In this document: positions 60,816-64,000 of the stretch, one piece after another
Numbering within the stretch: position 1 is the first letter of the stretch
Layout: each line of letters opens with the position of its first letter
Source: Adiantum capillus-veneris
Taxonomy: Eukaryota; Streptophyta; Polypodiopsida; Polypodiales; Pteridaceae
NCBI GenBank assembly: GCA_014529385.2
Contig: CM043968.1
Span: forward strand, 5,008,001-5,072,000
DNA length: 64,000 nucleotides
Direction: 5' to 3'
Position numbers and translations under genes: made by a program
Notes under the pieces: model-generated
Seen by the model: only the letters and a program-made list of their open reading frames with translations
Database searches by the model: none
What the model was told of the DNA's origin: nothing

Positions 60816-61167
60816 TTACCTCTCTCTTGAAATCATAGTCGTCTTGGACTATGAGGTAGAAGAGATGAAGTCTTAGTTATTAGTCTATGTTTCTTAGCGG
60901 GTAGAGGATCCCTTTTCACCCTACGACATCATTCTAGAATGGATGACTAGTCCATTTGGTGCTTGGAAGACGTAGCTTCCGCAAGCATGTCTGCTCTTTA
61001 GTCCATATCATATTCCCAAAGTAGAGTGAAAAATTCTACTTGGTGTTTGAGTGACGTCATCGTCATAAACATGATTCTAAGCATGCATACTATTTAAATT
61101 TGTACACAAAAGAGATTTAGTCTTATAAGACAAAAAAATTGTTCTTTTAGAAAGCATTTATATTTCC
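60816..61167 (-). other. 3' untranslated region and polypurine tract of the terminal gypsy element
   Basis: No coding frame is present. The minus strand ends in TTTCAAGAGAGAGGTAA directly before the LTR, a purine tract like those at 20364 and 25677. Confidence 0.7.
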
Positions 61168-61618
61168 TTACTTTAGTGTAGCATTGTAAGCCTTGACAAG
61201 GTTCATACTATCCTTAAGCTGTATTCCTTGCATCCATCTAGCATCTTCAAAAGGATAATTTTTTAACTTTATAAGATACCGTCCAATAATCTTGCCATGT
61301 TGTAGTACCTTGGATTCATGCGGAAGGATAGCTTCGGGTTGTAGCACCTCTTCTTGGTCTTGGATCTGGAGGGTCTTCAATAATTGGTTCTCTTGGTGGC
61401 TCTCTTTTGTAGGGCTTAAGTAGGATCACATGAAAAGCATTGTGTATGAGCCAATGGTTGGGCAACTTGAGTTGATAAGCCATTTCATTGATTGGATTCA
61501 AGATTTGAAAAGGACCATAGTATCTTTTTGCTAGTTTAACATAATACTTTTGATGGCCCATAGGATTTTTGCTCGTCGTTTGCCTCAATCGAGCCTTGGG
61601 AAACTTAAGCAAGACCAA
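61168..61618 (-). pseudogene. gypsy integrase C-terminus and chromodomain-like end
   Basis: 61618-61316 encodes KYYVKLAKRYYGPFQILNPI, YQLKLPNHWLIHNAFHVILL and KPYKREPPREP. A frameshift then leads to 61380-61168, with EEVLQPEAILPHESKVLQHG, GRYLIKLKNYPFEDARWMQG and a stop. The last block aligns by eye with the chromodomain-type end of the element at 24639-25115, marking a chromovirus. Confidence 0.82.
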
Positions 61619-61738
61619 ATCATTTTCTTTGAATGTTAAGGGCCTTCTGTGCTTGTCAATAGTAGCTTTTTGTCTTTGTTGAGAGATGGATATAGCCTCC
61701 TTAACCTTTTGAAAAGATTCTTGTAGGTCAGGGCTATA

Positions 61739-62650
61739 CTAATGAGCAACGAAGATCTTTCCATGTACTTTAAGTAGCAAAGGACTTTTAGGTCTTCCCT
61801 CTATGATCTCAGAAGGTGCTTTTCTTGTAGTAGTATGGATAGTATTATTGTACGCATACTCTACAAGGGGTAAGTACTTCTCGCATTGTGATCGTTGATC
61901 TATTTCTGTAACATAAGTCTTTAGTAGATCGAGTATCGTAAGATTGGCTATCTCACTTTGGCCATCCGTTTGTGCGTGATAGGTCGAAGAGAAATTCAAT
62001 GTTGTACCTAGATTTTCAAAGAGACCTTCCAAAAATTACTGGTCATTCTAGGATCTCTATCTGATTACGATGAATGTTGGTAATCCATGGTGTTTGAAAA
62101 TATGAGATATGAAGAGGGTTACCATTTGGTGTGCCTTAATAGTCTTTTTAACAAGAATAAAATGTGCTTGCTTGCTAATTCTGTCGACTATTGTCCATAT
62201 TCCCATATTCCCATGGATAGACTTGGGTAATCCAAAGATAAAATCCATGGATATACTCTCCCATGGTGAATTAGGGATTTTCAACAGCTGGAGTAATCCA
62301 GGTTTCTTTCCTCTATCATACGTTGTCTTTTGGCATACCACACATTGTGAAACATACTCTTGTATGTCCACTTTCATGGTAGGCCAATAGAAGTATGTCT
62401 CTACTCCTCGAAGAGTAGGTTGAATGCCTCTATGCCCCGCATAGGGAGGAGCATGGGATTCATACATGACTTTCTTATGAAGGGAGTGGGTAACACATAG
62501 CCAATTTCCATGGAGAATATAACCATCCTGCAAGGTGAATGGTTCCTCTTTCTTCCCCAAAGCAAGGTTTGACATTACATCTTTAAAGTCAGGGTCAATA
62601 GCATGCTCATCTATCATAGAAGATAGATCATTGTGAGTTGCTATAGACAC
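61739..62650 (-). pseudogene. gypsy integrase
   Basis: 62650-62057 has the zinc finger HAPPYAGHRG ... CVVCQKTTYD and the first part of the core, MDFIFGLPKSIHGNMGIWTI. A disrupted stretch around 62040-62057 falls at the second catalytic Asp (expected SDRD-type motif; here the frame shifts and stops). 62032-61739 has FSSTYHAQTDGQSEIANLTI (Glu region) and EYAYNNTIHTTTRKAPSEII. The disruption at the second Asp means it is inactive. Confidence 0.85.
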
Positions 62651-62656
62651 CGCATT

Positions 62657-63193
62657 AACTTTTGGTCATCGTGAAAGTGCATCGGCCACTTGATTGTGCT
62701 TATTAGCAATGTGAGCAATATGAAAATAAAATTGCGAAAGAAAATTTTCCCACCTCATTTGTTTGTTGGAAAGCTTGATTTGCATCATGAAGTACTTGAG
62801 ACTTTGGTTGTCTGTTTGTAAAATGAATGGAGTCCCCAATAAATAGTGCTTCCATGTGTCTAGGGCATGCAGAACAACTAAAAGCTCTTTCTTATAAATA
62901 CCCAAGATCCGTTCATCCGTATTGAGCCTTCGGCTCTCATATGCTATGGCATGCCCTTCTTGAAGCAAGACTGCTCTAAGGCAATCACCACAAGCATCAC
63001 ATTGGACCTCAAATGGCTTTGAGAGATCCGAAAGCATGAGGACTGGTTGAGAGGTAAGCTTCTCTTTGAGCTTGTCAAAAGCATTTTGCTCCTTAGTAGT
63101 CCATGAATACTTATCATTCTTCTTTGTTAAGTCATGTATTGGTCTTGCTATTTGAGAAAATTTTGCTATGAAGCGTCTATAGTATGCACACAT
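62657..63193 (-). pseudogene. gypsy RT end and RNase H
   Basis: The minus frame of 175 codons reads YYRRFIAKFSQIARPIHDLT, FEVQCDACGDCLRAVLLQEG, YKKELLVVLHALDTWKHYLL, LQTDNQSLKYFMMQIKLSNK and VADALSR, then a stop. The RNase H Asp and Glu positions (CDACG, KEL, TDN) are present. It degrades the RNA strand during cDNA synthesis. Confidence 0.87.
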
Positions 63194-63306
63194 ACGAATA
63201 AAGCTTCTTAGTTCATGTAAATTCCTTGGATCAGGATGCTTTTTATTACCTCTAACTTTGATGGATCCATACAGATAACATCTTGAGAGATCTTATGACC
63301 TAAGTA

Positions 63307-64000
63307 TTAAATCTCTTGAAGGAAAAATTGGCTTTCCTTTTGGTTGAGAAAAAGCTTGTTCTCCCTCAATGCTTGAAAAATCACTTGGAGATGTTGCTTG
63401 TGTTCCTCTAAGGACTTGGAGTAGATGATGATATCATCAAAGAACACTCCAGTGAAATTGGGGCAGGGTCTAAATATTTTCTCCATCAAACAATTGAATG
63501 TGGCTCGTGCATTAGTCAAGCCAAAAGGCATGACTAGATATTCATAAAGATCAAACATTGTACGAAACACGGTCTTCAGGATATCTTCATCCACTATCCT
63601 TATTTGATGATAGCTACTTTTAAGGTCAATCCTAATGAATTAGGTAGGGCCTTGTAGCTTATCAAATAGATCTTCTACCCGAGGCACGGGAAATCTGTTA
63701 TTGATAATGATATGGTTTAGTGCTCGATAGTCCACACAAATACGACATGTACCATCTTTCTTTTGCAATAAAAGGACTGGATAACAAAAGGGAAAGGAGC
63801 TAGGCCTCACCATCCCTTTGTCTACCAATTCTTGTACTTGCCTCATGATCTCCTCTTGTTGAGCTTGCGAAACTCGATAAGGAGGCTTGTTAGGCGGTGA
63901 GCTTCCTAGTAGGAGATCAATTCGATGGTCATCATCCCATCGTTTTGGAGGTAAGTCCATAGGGATATCATCGATAAAAACATCTTGTAATCCATTTAGA
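63307..64000 (-). pseudogene. gypsy reverse transcriptase
   Basis: The minus frames read IDLLLGSSPPNKPPYRVSQA, SSFPFCYPVLLLQKKDGTCR and RFPVPRVEDLFDKLQG, then a stop near 63640, then IRIDLKSSYHQIRI-like sequence, YLVMPFGLTNARATFNCLME, and the catalytic box FFDDIIIYSKSLEEHKQHL to a stop at 63305. Both catalytic Asp are present. The Gly in K-S-G-Y-H is replaced by Ser. A frameshift or stop near 63640 inactivates it. Confidence 0.87.

Larger units (their letters stand above)
59208..64000 (-). mobile_element. Ty3/gypsy chromovirus, 3' half (runs off the window end)
   Basis: The minus-strand element contains, from the window end downward, RT, RNase H, integrase, integrase C-terminus and chromodomain, then an untranslated stretch (60816-61167) with a polypurine tract, and the 3' LTR. 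Gag, protease and the 5' LTR lie outside. It is a different family from the nested pair, judging by its LTR, but has a similar polypurine tract. Confidence 0.88.

Noticed and set aside
55609-60820. A giant terminal-inverted-repeat DNA transposon with 1.7-kb arms
   Set aside because: Each arm begins TG and ends CA, the right arm directly follows the polypurine tract of a gypsy pol, and the left arm has its own 5-bp duplication; they are two LTRs in opposite orientation.

Overview
This is plant nuclear DNA, almost wholly transposon-derived, spread over the introns and 3' flank of one host gene on the + strand. Evidence for a plant: Ty3/gypsy chromoviruses and a Ty1/copia element with Met-tRNA-type primer sites, hAT-like MITEs, telobox motifs, and long introns packed with nested elements. 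The host gene resembles the DUF4795/QRICH2 family known from flagellated sperm. That points to a land plant with motile sperm; a homosporous fern (Ceratopteris/Adiantum type) is my best guess, an inference that was not searched. || Host gene. Eight phase-compatible exons run from 3967 to a stop at 53850 (3967-4161, 4241-4363, 35672-35861, 35966-36243, 51950-52114, 52294-52379, 52550-52664, 53710-53850). They total 1293 nt, or 430 codons plus a stop, and are the 3' part of the gene; the 5' exons lie upstream of the window. A Cys-x-x-Cys motif is split across exons 6/7. Introns of about 31.3 kb and 15.7 kb hold most of the repeats. || Layout. 1-3340: three minus-strand LINE relics, a telobox minisatellite and (GA)n arrays. 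4859-10296: two further minus-strand LINE copies, one carrying a complete hAT-like MITE (6876-7601, 8-bp TSD). 11953-35249: a gag-protease-only LTR element in a partly tandem LTR-internal-LTR-internal arrangement. It is split by a 14.6-kb gypsy element (12545-27162, TSD GGTGC), which is itself split in its gag by a 5.9-kb gypsy element (14997-20919, TSD TTTGA). 36832-51667: a minus-strand LINE split by a MITE (37684-51069), which is split by plus-strand LINEs, one of which is split by a copia element (40839-45963, TSD CAGAG). The MITE's 8-bp target duplications now lie 13.4 kb apart. 51070-51667 includes three tandem 178-bp copies of a LINE ORF2 fragment. || 3' flank. After the host stop come sparse CT-rich DNA, a 1.84-kb solo LTR (55614-57454), an array of degenerate hairpin repeats, and the 3' LTR (59208-60815) and pol of a minus-strand gypsy element that runs off the window end. 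|| None of the transposon genes looks fully intact: stops, frameshifts or deletions are present in every one. No tRNA, rRNA, CRISPR or prokaryote-style operon was seen.
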